From CAYHEQ01 sp964355795 (GTDB lineage: Bacteria; Patescibacteriota; JACPGU01): a stretch of 12,028 nucleotides of DNA. Below the pieces are notes generated by a model. The model made no database searches and was not told where the DNA came from. It worked only from the letters and a program-made list of their open reading frames with translations. Both the position numbers and the translations under genes were made by a program. The stretch is from the NCBI GenBank assembly GCA_964355795.1, contig CAYHEQ010000029.1, forward strand, positions 1 to 12,028, in the 5' to 3' direction. Below are positions 7,001 through 11,784 of this stretch, piece after piece (positions within the stretch are counted from its first letter, which is position 1; each line of letters opens with the position of its first letter).

Positions 7001-7613
7001 GAGATAATTTTTTTAGCCTTTCGTTAATTTTTGTCTGCTGATCCCAGCCAAAATGCGATTGCATCTCCAAAAAATATCGTTCTTTACCAAAAAGATTGGC
7101 GTACCACTCCACCACACTTTTTATTCTTTCTTCGTCATCATTTGAGATACTGATGGGCAATTCCGATCCCGCACAACCAGAGAGACAAATCAGTCCTTGG
7201 TGATATTTTGCCAAAAGCTCTCGGTCAATCCGTGGCTTGTAATAGAACCCGTCAATAGAAGCTATCGTGGACAGCTTCATTAGATTCTTGTAGCCCTCTC
7301 TGTTTTGCGCCAATAAAATCAGGTGGTAAGGATCGCGATCTTCCTTGGAATATTTGTCGGTCAGCTTCCTCGGCGCCACATAGGCCTCCATACCAACAAT
7401 TGGCTTAATGCCTCTTTTTTTGCAAGTTTTGTAAAATTCAATCGCCCCCGACATATTGCCGTGGTCGGTGATAGCCACTGCCTTCTGCCCAAAGGATTCT
7501 ACCTGGTCTAGGAGTCCCGGGACTTTCTGCAAACCGTCAAGTAGGCTATAATGGGTGTGGGTGTGCAAATGGACGAAGTCTATGAAGTTGTTGTTTTTTT
7601 CTAAATCCTCCAT
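4050..7613 (-). CDS. dnaE: DNA polymerase III alpha subunit, DnaE type
   Basis: This 1187-residue protein is the replicative polymerase catalytic subunit. The N-terminal PHP domain is well preserved: FVHLHTHTHYSLLDG (His15, His17), AITDHGNMSG (about 47-56), VGMEAYV, and ITSDAHY, so its metal site could be intact. The C-family palm carries GPGRGSAAGS (about 381-390), the PDVDMDY motif with catalytic Asp423 and Asp425, and KFDFLGL with Asp579. The C-terminal part contains an OB fold (GVIALVHKIVTRTK...VTVEDFSGNVEVIVFP). There is no intein and no inserted exonuclease domain, so it is DnaE1-like rather than PolC. The ATG at 7613 follows GGAGG by 13 bases, which is long, and a TTGGCA-17-TATTAT promoter lies just upstream. 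It heads the minus-strand run into rplS. The stop is TGA. Confidence 0.98.
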   Translation of the reverse strand: MEDLEKNNNFIDFVHLHTHTHYSLLDGLQKVPGLLDQVESFGQKAVAITDHGNMSGAIEFYKTCKKRGIKPIVGMEAYVAPRKLTDKYSKEDRDPYHLILLAQNREGYKNLMKLSTIASIDGFYYKPRIDRELLAKYHQGLICLSGCAGSELPISISNDDEERIKSVVEWYANLFGKERYFLEMQSHFGWDQQTKINERLKKLSQETGLKLVITSDAHYTKEADHYPHDILLCVQTGSTIDDPNRMRLEMDLSVHSGEEILAKFPDCKEALENTVKIAQMCDLDIELGKTLIPVFDLPPEETEKSFLRKWVYQGAAWRYGQLSKEEAGMMTEEDIKKTIEPKIVERIEYELEVVGKMNYEGYFLIVADMINWSKRQGIICGPGRGSAAGSIMAYLTSITDIDPLKYDLLFERFLNPERISMPDVDMDYADDRREEVIRYVTEKYGQDRVAQITTFGTMAARNAIRDTGRVLGVPYAEVDAIAKLIPAPVQGRHILLAQLIVEDPELSKEYNNNPTARKIIDIAMTLEGTIRNAGVHAAGVVISRDPIVEHSPLMRAQKGVIATQYSMGPIEEVGLLKFDFLGLANLTIIKNTLRIIKKVYGEEIEIANIPLDDTATFELLARGETTGVFQLESAGMKRYIKELKPSQFEDIIAMVALYRPGPMQWIEDFIKRKHNPKLITYEHPKMEAALKNTYGIIVYQEQVMQISKDLCGFTGGQADTLRKAIGKKQADTLAKMKEAFIEGAMKNSEAKKDFVEKLWKSLEDFAAYCFNKSHAACYALIAVQTAYLKAHYPDAFMAALMTSDKGDLDRIAIEIEECRAMGMEVAPPDVNESFMTFAVVPGEKKIRYALSAIKNVGEGPINVIENTRKEGGKFTSLEDFIKRTASDEINRKSLESLIKSGALDAFGERNQLFVSLDNILQYAQSARKNISSGQIDIFGGTEQGVAFDKITLAVVPSAEGRLKLDWEKELLGVYVSGHPLDSYRGIVDKIFPPIVSCAKEKEGKEIKIAGVIALVHKIVTRTKEPMLFVTVEDFSGNVEVIVFPKKLAEKPDFWQSGKVIVVTGKVSTKDNVPKILVDSFEDFNPKLVEAYQQEINKREGEEKQSLIISLENIVNPDALNRMKRVLSNYQGPHDVVLYFSEEEKKRKIKTPFKVKYDDSFKRDVRIALGYEPRFEMVEREGNNGQSL

Positions 7614-7633
7614 AGAAACTTGTTATCCTCCAT
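7601..7633 (-). other. Possible 10-codon leader ORF overlapping dnaE start
   Basis: An ATG at 7633 opens a 10-residue frame (MEDNKFLWRI) ending in TAG at 7603-7601, which is 10-12 bases inside dnaE in another frame. The predicted transcription start from the dnaE promoter falls at about 7633, so the mini-ORF would be leaderless. Its GGAGG also serves as the distant Shine-Dalgarno for dnaE. The nine bases ATGGAGGAT occur at both starts. It could be a translated leader coupling into dnaE or simply chance. Confidence 0.2.
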
Positions 7634-7639
7634 TTTCAA

Positions 7640-7668
7640 ATAATATTACCGCAGGTAAACGATGCCAA
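7640..7668 (-). promoter_or_regulatory. Putative sigma-70 promoter for dnaE
   Basis: On the minus strand the -35 box TTGGCA (7668-7663) is separated by 17 bases from the -10 box TATTAT (7645-7640). Each matches the consensus at five of six positions. The expected start is near 7633, giving a leader of about 20 bases that contains GGAGG. The -35 box abuts the nested palindrome at 7670-7760. Confidence 0.5.
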
Positions 7669-7669
7669 T

Positions 7670-7760
7670 ATGCGAATGCATGCGAATCTACGAATAGGAT
7701 ACGAATAAGATTTATTCGCATAAATATTCGCCAGATTCGCATACATTTGTGGATTCGCAT
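7670..7760. repeat. Four-layer nested palindrome of CGAAT/ATTCG units
   Basis: Four CGAAT units (within 7672-7706) are followed by four ATTCG units (within 7714-7758). They pair layer by layer: ATGCGAAT 7670-7677 with ATTCGCAT 7753-7760; ATGCGAATCT 7680-7689 with AGATTCGCAT 7733-7742; CGAATA 7691-7696 with TATTCG 7725-7730; CGAATAA 7702-7708 with TTATTCG 7712-7718. That is 31 bp of pairing across 91 bases. It fills the gap between the divergent dnaE and methyltransferase genes. It could be a dispersed repeat or a cis-regulatory site. Confidence 0.75.
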
Positions 7761-7778
7761 CGGTTCAACAAAAAAATT

Positions 7779-8993
7779 ATGGCGCAGTCATTTTTGTACG
7801 CTTTTGTTTTGGGGAGTAATGAAGCTCTGTCTTTGGCAGAAATTTTTTCTGTCTTAAAAAGAGAGGGGTTTGTTTTTGTTACCCTCAGCATAACAGCAAA
7901 GACCCTGGTTATCAAGACGGAGAAGAAGCTAGCTGATCCTCAAAAATTCATCAACCAACTGGGAGGAACAATCAAAATCATCTCCGTTTTTGCCCAAGAG
8001 CCAGACGGCGATATCTTGAAGCTAATTTTGGACTTTGTGTCTGATAATTTTACCGGCAGTAAATTCGTCTTTGGCGTCTCTTTTTACGGAGAGCGAACAA
8101 AAAACATCGGGTTCGAAATGAAAAAAGAATTGAAAAAAATAGGGGTTAATTCCCGCTTTGTTCAGGGTAAAAAGGAAGCGCTCTCCGCGCCAGAGATAAC
8201 ACACAACAAGATTTTGGAAAAAGGAGCCGACTTCGTTATTATTGGGAACCAAAAAGAATCATTCTTGGGAAAAACTATTGCCGTTCAGGACTATGAATCG
8301 TATTCTCACCGTGATTATGACCGCCCGAGAAGAAATGCTAAAAGTGGCATGTTGCCTCCCAAGGTAGCCCAAATAATGCTCAATCTCATTTCTCAAAAAA
8401 ACGTTACTATTTATGATCCTTTTTGTGGCAACGGCACTATTTTGCAAGAAGCCTTGTTGCTAGGGCTAAAAACCATCGGCTCCGATATATCAAAGGAGAG
8501 GGTATCCGACACGATGGAGAATCTTCACTGGCTGGCGAAAGAGTATGGGGTCGAAACTGAAGTAGAAAAAATAGTTTTCCAAGCTGATGCTTTGTTAATA
8601 AGTAAGAAAAGTTTGCCAGAAAAACCCGATTCCGTAGTCACCGAAACCCATCTGGGACCGCCCCTCTCTGCCCTGCCGACGGAAGGAAATATTAAGAAAA
8701 ATTTTCAAGATCTAACGAAACTATATCTGGGTTTTCTAAAAAATCTAGCGCGGGAATTTCCCGATATGAGAGAAGTAATTATGGCCATTCCCTTCTATAA
8801 AGGGGCAAAAAAAGACTACTTCCTTGAAATAATTGACGAAATCAAAAAGATTGGCTATAATACTCTTACTCCCTTACCGGAAGAGGTTTTTTCTTTTGGC
8901 CAACTCAAGGGATATAACGAACAAAGAAAAACCCTCCTCTACTCCAGAGAAGATCAGATAGTGGGGAGAGAGATTCTGGTGCTAAAAAACTAA
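7779..8993 (+). CDS. Trm11/UPF0020-type THUMP RNA methyltransferase
   Basis: This 404-residue protein looks like a two-part nucleic-acid methyltransferase. The N-terminal half (about 1-190) begins FLYAFVLGSNEALSLAEI, as in Trm11-like proteins, and contains a probable THUMP RNA-binding region. The C-terminal half is a Rossmann-fold SAM domain with motif I YDPFCGNGTILQEALLLG (about 212-229) and SDIS at the end of the next strand. The expected motif IV (N/D-P-P-Y/F) is replaced by TETHLGPPLS (about 289-298). Trm11 and TrmG10 proteins make N2-methylguanosine in tRNA, so tRNA guanine N2-methylation is a reasonable guess but not shown. A GTG at 7749 would add 10 residues from repeat sequence; I prefer the ATG at 7779. 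No Shine-Dalgarno is visible. It is divergent from dnaE and precedes rpmA. Confidence 0.8.
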   Translation: MAQSFLYAFVLGSNEALSLAEIFSVLKREGFVFVTLSITAKTLVIKTEKKLADPQKFINQLGGTIKIISVFAQEPDGDILKLILDFVSDNFTGSKFVFGVSFYGERTKNIGFEMKKELKKIGVNSRFVQGKKEALSAPEITHNKILEKGADFVIIGNQKESFLGKTIAVQDYESYSHRDYDRPRRNAKSGMLPPKVAQIMLNLISQKNVTIYDPFCGNGTILQEALLLGLKTIGSDISKERVSDTMENLHWLAKEYGVETEVEKIVFQADALLISKKSLPEKPDSVVTETHLGPPLSALPTEGNIKKNFQDLTKLYLGFLKNLAREFPDMREVIMAIPFYKGAKKDYFLEIIDEIKKIGYNTLTPLPEEVFSFGQLKGYNEQRKTLLYSREDQIVGREILVLKN

Positions 8994-8998
8994 AAAAA

Positions 8999-9072
8999 TA
9001 AGAAATTAAGAAAATAGAGGATATGATTGTTGCTAATTAATTTTTTACTTTTTTAATTTATTATTTTCTTAA
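8999..9072. repeat. AT-rich inverted repeat upstream of rpmA
   Basis: TTAAGAAAATA (9006-9016) pairs with TATTTTCTTAA (9062-9072), leaving a 45-nt AT-rich loop. The left side, TAAGAAATTAAGAAAATA at 8999-9016, is identical over 18 bases to 11591-11608. It fills the 88-bp gap between the methyltransferase gene and rpmA. I see no convincing promoter or terminator in it. Confidence 0.5.
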
Positions 9073-9081
9073 CTGACAGTC

Positions 9082-9378
9082 ATGGCACATAAAAAGGCGC
9101 TAGGTAGCGCGAAAAAAAATAGAGATAGCGAGCCGAAAAGACTCGGAGTAAAAATCTACGGCGGACAATACGCTCAACCCGGTTCTATTATCGTACGCCA
9201 AAGAGGCACCAAATACAAACCGGGAGAAAATGTCGGTCTAGGCAAGGACCATACTATTTTTGCCAAGATTAAAGGCCTGGTAGTCTTTGGCCATAAAAAA
9301 TTCACCAGATTTGACGCCAGCAAGAAAAGATACGCCACAGTCAGCGTCAAAGCTAAAGAAGAAAATCCCGCTCTATAG
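9082..9378 (+). CDS. rpmA: Ribosomal protein L27
   Basis: This is a 98-residue 50S protein whose N-terminal tail reaches towards the peptidyl-transferase centre and contacts tRNA. The family pattern is obvious: MAHKKA...RDSEPKRLGVKIYGGQ, GSIIVRQRGTKYKPGENVGLGKDHTIFA and a basic end. It begins directly with MAHKKA, so it lacks the cleavable N-terminal extension known in Firmicutes. Position 7 is Leu in MAHKKALGS, where the common form has Gly. There is no Shine-Dalgarno before the ATG (GACAGTC). rplU, the frequent L21 partner, is absent here. The last five codons, AAT CCC GCT CTA TAG, form half of the shared terminator palindrome, and the stop overlaps the convergent PH-domain gene by six bases. 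Confidence 0.96.
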   Translation: MAHKKALGSAKKNRDSEPKRLGVKIYGGQYAQPGSIIVRQRGTKYKPGENVGLGKDHTIFAKIKGLVVFGHKKFTRFDASKKRYATVSVKAKEENPAL

Positions 9379-9389
9379 AGCGGGATTTT
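9362..9389. terminator. Bidirectional intrinsic terminator inside two gene ends
   Basis: AAAATCCCGCTCTA (9362-9375) and TAGAGCGGGATTTT (9376-9389) form a perfect 28-bp palindrome. A GC-rich stem with a TATA loop is followed by a T run on both strands (ATTTTT to the right on plus, and the matching A run on the left). It ends both rpmA (stop 9376-9378) and the PH-domain gene (stop 9375-9373). Confidence 0.9.
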
Positions 9390-9981
9390 TGTTTCCTTCA
9401 TCTTGCGCCACCTGTTCTTTCAACTGGTTGGCCTTGTTGACTAGCTCTGCTATTTGCGCCAAAACATCATTGCTAGTAGCGGTATTCCTCTGCTGATTAT
9501 TCGCCTTGGAAAGATCTGATAGTATTCTTTGGATTTTCTCTGGAGCAGGCACTTCTTCAAGAATCAATGAGGTCTCGCTGGCCGTCTGGAGGACTACATC
9601 CCCGTAATGGAAGATTGTTCCCAAAAAACCATGGACATTGATGGTAATGTCTTGCACTTTGTCTAGAGGCGCTTCCCTCAAGGAACGTTTGAAGATACCC
9701 CACTGGTCGTAATCTATAATACGGTGGTCGGTCACGATATATCTATCCCTCACCCAGACAAAATAAGCGTAAAAAGCCCAAACAGAAAAAAAGAGGAAAA
9801 AAGCAAAAGCGCCCAAGAAAATATAATATTCGTAGAAAAAAGCGACCATTACCGCCAAAGAAACTGCAATGAAAATACAAGGGACGATCTCCTCTACCAC
9901 TAGAGTGATGAAATGCCGTCCCCACACATAGAGCACTTTTTCATTATCGCTTTGTCCTTTGAAAATCTTTTTTTGTTCCAT
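9373..9981 (-). CDS. Bacterial PH-domain (YdbS/YdbT-like, DUF304) membrane protein
   Basis: This 202-residue protein has two hydrophobic segments (about 25-48 and 52-76) followed by a bacterial PH-like domain (about 78-155). The domain shows VRDRYIVTDHRIIDYDQWGIFKRSLREAPLDKVQDI, then HGFLGTIFHYGDVVLQTAS and a closing EEVPAPEKIQRIL helix, the usual bPH2 pattern. The tail (about 156-202) is polar and helical, with several Gln and Asn. It probably sits in the cytoplasmic membrane with the PH domain inside; no biochemical function can be given. The gene has no Shine-Dalgarno, but a TTGGCA-16-TATAAT promoter places the transcript start about 8 bases before the ATG. It follows the two DUF881 genes and ends NPAL-stop inside the terminator shared with rpmA. 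Confidence 0.85.
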   Translation of the reverse strand: MEQKKIFKGQSDNEKVLYVWGRHFITLVVEEIVPCIFIAVSLAVMVAFFYEYYIFLGAFAFFLFFSVWAFYAYFVWVRDRYIVTDHRIIDYDQWGIFKRSLREAPLDKVQDITINVHGFLGTIFHYGDVVLQTASETSLILEEVPAPEKIQRILSDLSKANNQQRNTATSNDVLAQIAELVNKANQLKEQVAQDEGNKNPAL

Positions 9982-9996
9982 AAAAATTATAATAAT

Positions 9997-10024
9997 ATTA
10001 TAATTTAGTTGGCTTGTTTGCCAA
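9997..10024 (-). promoter_or_regulatory. Putative sigma-70 promoter for the PH-domain gene
   Basis: On the minus strand TTGGCA (10024-10019) lies in the last codons of the upstream DUF881 gene. After 16 bases comes a consensus TATAAT (10002-9997). The expected start is about 9990, only about eight bases before the ATG at 9981, so the mRNA would be nearly leaderless. The -10 box lies inside an 11-bp AT palindrome (9984-10006, single central A). Confidence 0.45.
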
Positions 10025-10688
10025 TCCTGAAACCAATCTTCTTGTCGTAGGCTGGCAAGGAAATACTCTCTCTTTCGGTTATTGTGAACTTTATTTTACC
10101 AAAAGAATTTTTCTTCAAAACATCCAAAATGCCTCCCGCCCTGTCCAAAGACTTCTTGGTAGTCTCTGGATCGCCTATTATCTGCACTTTGAAAGGAATA
10201 TCGGTCATTTTGTTGTCAAACTCCAAGCGTCCCTTGTCTATAACGAAATATGAGCTATAGATAATCCGACTGCTATTTAGACCTATGGCCTTGGGCTTGA
10301 TATTCCTTGAGCCATTAATCAGATCCACCATCTCTTCTGTTACTATACTCCCTTCTACAGTAATTTCAACTCCCCGACCAGATACAGGCTCCAAACCATT
10401 AGCCACTTTGTAATTTTTGATTCGTTGCTCCATATCTGATTTGATATTGGCTTGATTATTGATATCAAAAAGGGAGCTGTTGTTTCTGCTCCTGATCTGG
10501 TCTAGCTCTTGTTGCAGACGAAGATTGTTGTTAGCTATGTTAATGATTTCATAAGCCATTCTCATCGCGTTATCTTTGCCCATCGCTTTCCCTTCCTTGG
10601 CCACCAATTTCGCTTGGAAAACAACCAAAAAACCGATCACAGCAATGACCAAGAAAATTAATACTTTTTTGCCTTTGTCTGCTTTCAT
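10005..10688 (-). CDS. DUF881 (YlxW/YlxX-like) membrane-anchored protein, second copy
   Basis: This 227-residue protein has a short basic N-terminus, one membrane segment (about 9-27, VLIFLVIAVIGFLVVF) and a polar helical, probably coiled-coil stretch (about 35-95, NNNLRLQQELDQIRSRN). A DUF881 domain follows (about 100-220). The domain shows GRGVEITVEGS, EEMVDLINGSRNIKPKAIGLNSSRIIYSS, and the late KVQIIGDPETTKKSLDRAGGILDVL. The topology suggests a single-pass anchor with the domain outside the membrane. Function is unknown; in Bacillus, DUF881 genes sit near divIB and ftsAZ, which hints at envelope or division work. It is 33 bp downstream of another DUF881 gene, probably in one operon. The pair likely arose by duplication but has diverged widely. 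Confidence 0.82.
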   Translation of the reverse strand: MKADKGKKVLIFLVIAVIGFLVVFQAKLVAKEGKAMGKDNAMRMAYEIINIANNNLRLQQELDQIRSRNNSSLFDINNQANIKSDMEQRIKNYKVANGLEPVSGRGVEITVEGSIVTEEMVDLINGSRNIKPKAIGLNSSRIIYSSYFVIDKGRLEFDNKMTDIPFKVQIIGDPETTKKSLDRAGGILDVLKKNSFGKIKFTITERESISLPAYDKKIGFRIGKQAN

Positions 10689-10721
10689 ATAACCATTCTA
10701 TTGTCTGCGTAAATCTGTACT

Positions 10722-11525
10722 TTAGTCGCTATATTCCTCTATGCGAATGTTATCTTGCGCGCCGTAAATAAGGCTTATTTGCTTTTTGGTTGCCCTTTTT
10801 TTCATTTCTACCAGCTTTCTAGAACCATTGATCGCTCCATAAAGATCGCTTTTGTTGCCAATAGCTTTGATGGTAAAAGGAGGGCCGTAGTTATTGGTAT
10901 TAATGAGAATAGTGCTGACTATGCAGTCAATAGAAGTATTAGCCACAATCCTCTCGTCGTTGATGGAAATGGCTTCAGCGCCGGCAAACCAGAGGAGATT
11001 GACGATATCTCTCAAGTCCGCCGCGTGAGTGAGAGATTTCTCTTCCTCGTCTTTGATCTGGTATTCACCATCGGACAGGGAGATTTCTAGCCCGCTACCG
11101 ACAACGGCTGTTTCTCCAGCCAGCAATTGCTGTTCGGAAAGATCGGCAAAAAGCTTCCTGGTGGCATAATCTTTTTCTGAAAGGGATTTCTCTCTTTGCG
11201 CTATTTCTGCCTCTCCTTTTTTGATTTCTGAAAGCAGGGTGTTTTTAGTTTGCGAAACATCTTTCTTCAAATCCGCCAATTCATTGTAAAAAAGAACGGG
11301 GTTCAAAGGTCTTTTGGATTCAGTCTTTAATTGCATAGTGAAAACAAGACCCACCACAAGACCCAGAGTCAGATAAAGATAGGGGGATTTCAATAAATTA
11401 ACGAGGCCCCTCTCTAGCTCTTCTTGGTCTAGCTGACGCAACTTGTGCCAATCAAAACCATAGAGGTCGCGTTTCAACCGCAAAAGCTTCTGCCACGATT
11501 CGCTATGAGTCTTTCTTATCTTCAT
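10722..11525 (-). CDS. DUF881 (YlxW/YlxX-like) membrane-anchored protein, first copy
   Basis: From the ATG at 11525 this is 267 residues. There is a basic cytoplasmic N-terminus of about 45 residues, a membrane segment (about 48-65, YLYLTLGLVVGLVFTM) and a long helical, probably coiled-coil part (about 75-140, rich in K/E/Q). The DUF881 domain follows with GSGLEISLSDG, DLRDIVNLLWFAGAEAISINDERIVANTSI and a FTIKAIGNKSDLYGAINGS block, close to the family consensus. A GTG at 11549 would add eight residues. I prefer the ATG because a TTGTGT-18-TATATT promoter predicts a transcript starting right at it, so the mRNA may be leaderless. It heads the minus-strand cluster DUF881-DUF881-PH. The molecular role is unknown. 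Confidence 0.85.
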   Translation of the reverse strand: MKIRKTHSESWQKLLRLKRDLYGFDWHKLRQLDQEELERGLVNLLKSPYLYLTLGLVVGLVFTMQLKTESKRPLNPVLFYNELADLKKDVSQTKNTLLSEIKKGEAEIAQREKSLSEKDYATRKLFADLSEQQLLAGETAVVGSGLEISLSDGEYQIKDEEEKSLTHAADLRDIVNLLWFAGAEAISINDERIVANTSIDCIVSTILINTNNYGPPFTIKAIGNKSDLYGAINGSRKLVEMKKRATKKQISLIYGAQDNIRIEEYSD

Positions 11526-11532
11526 ACTATCC

Positions 11533-11562
11533 AATATACCAAAAATCACCCGTTTTACACAA
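11533..11562 (-). promoter_or_regulatory. Putative promoter of the DUF881-DUF881-PH cluster
   Basis: On the minus strand TTGTGT (11562-11557), an 18-base spacer, and TATATT (11538-11533). The predicted start, about 11526, coincides with the ATG at 11525. The -35 box overlaps that of the opposing plus-strand promoter at 11554-11582, so the two promoters are back to back and may compete for polymerase. Confidence 0.4.
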
Positions 11563-11582
11563 GAAAAGAAAAAAGGTATAAT
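11554..11582 (+). promoter_or_regulatory. Strong sigma-70-like promoter reading towards the GIY-YIG gene
   Basis: TTTACA (11554-11559), exactly 17 bases, then a perfect TATAAT (11577-11582). The expected start is near 11589. The transcript would cross an AT-rich inverted repeat, a tRNA-like 5' half with a palindromic insert, and then the GIY-YIG gene at 11785, giving a leader of nearly 200 nt. It may originally have driven a tRNA gene. Confidence 0.55.
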
Positions 11583-11590
11583 GACAGGGT

Positions 11591-11665
11591 TAAGAAATTA
11601 AGAAAATAAGAAAATAAGAAATTAAAATTTCTGAATCTTTAATCAGTTCATTTCTTAGTTTCTTA
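11591..11665. repeat. AT-rich inverted repeat with 8-nt AAGAAATT/AAGAAAAT units
   Basis: TAAGAAATTAAGAAA (11591-11605) pairs with TTTCTTAGTTTCTTA (11651-11665) at 14 of 15 positions plus one U.G pair. Inside are tandem AAGAAATT/AAGAAAAT units (11592-11624). The first 18 bases (11591-11608) are identical to 8999-9016 upstream of rpmA. It lies just after the predicted plus-strand transcription start. Confidence 0.5.
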
Positions 11666-11670
11666 GTCAC

Positions 11671-11773
11671 GTCCCCATAGTTCAAAGCCGACGCGATTCT
11701 CCGACGCTTGGGGTCGGAGCAAGTCGGTCGGCTCTCCGACCTTGCTGAAGCAAGCGTCGGAGCGGATAGAACA
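11671..11773 (+). pseudogene. tRNA 5'-half-like sequence split by a palindromic element
   Basis: GTCCCCATAGTTCAA (11671-11685) and CGGATAGAACA (11763-11773), if joined, make positions 1-26 of a canonical tRNA: a 7-nt acceptor strand, T8-A9, D stem GTTC/GAAC, A14, G18-G19, A21 and A26. They are separated by 77 bases containing a strong palindrome that ends exactly at 11762. No anticodon arm, T arm or 3' acceptor strand (expected TGGGGAC) follows before the GIY-YIG gene. I read it as a disrupted tRNA gene or a tRNA-derived fragment; the 3' half could lie beyond the window. Confidence 0.45.
11699..11762. repeat. Compound palindrome with CCGAC/GTCGG stems
   Basis: CTCCGACGCTTG (11699-11710) is perfectly complementary to CAAGCGTCGGAG (11751-11762). 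Inside, GGTCGGAG (11712-11719) pairs with CTCCGACC (11734-11741), or alternatively AGCAAG (11718-11723) with CTTGCT (11741-11746). The CTCCGAC/GTCGGAG motif also forms the hairpin inside rplS at 3434-3455. It is GC-rich in an AT-rich gap and interrupts the tRNA-like sequence. Confidence 0.75.
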
Positions 11774-11784
11774 AAATACATTAT

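Noticed and set aside
4050..7613. Intein or split polymerase in dnaE
   Set aside because: The frame is continuous and the polymerase motifs have normal spacing, with no insertion at the usual intein sites.
7749..7778. GTG start extending the methyltransferase by 10 residues
   Set aside because: The added codons lie partly in the nested CGAAT repeat, and the ATG at 7779 begins a family-like N-terminus.
11671..11784. Functional tRNA with an enlarged D loop
   Set aside because: After position 26 no anticodon arm, T arm or 3' acceptor strand can be found before the GIY-YIG start.
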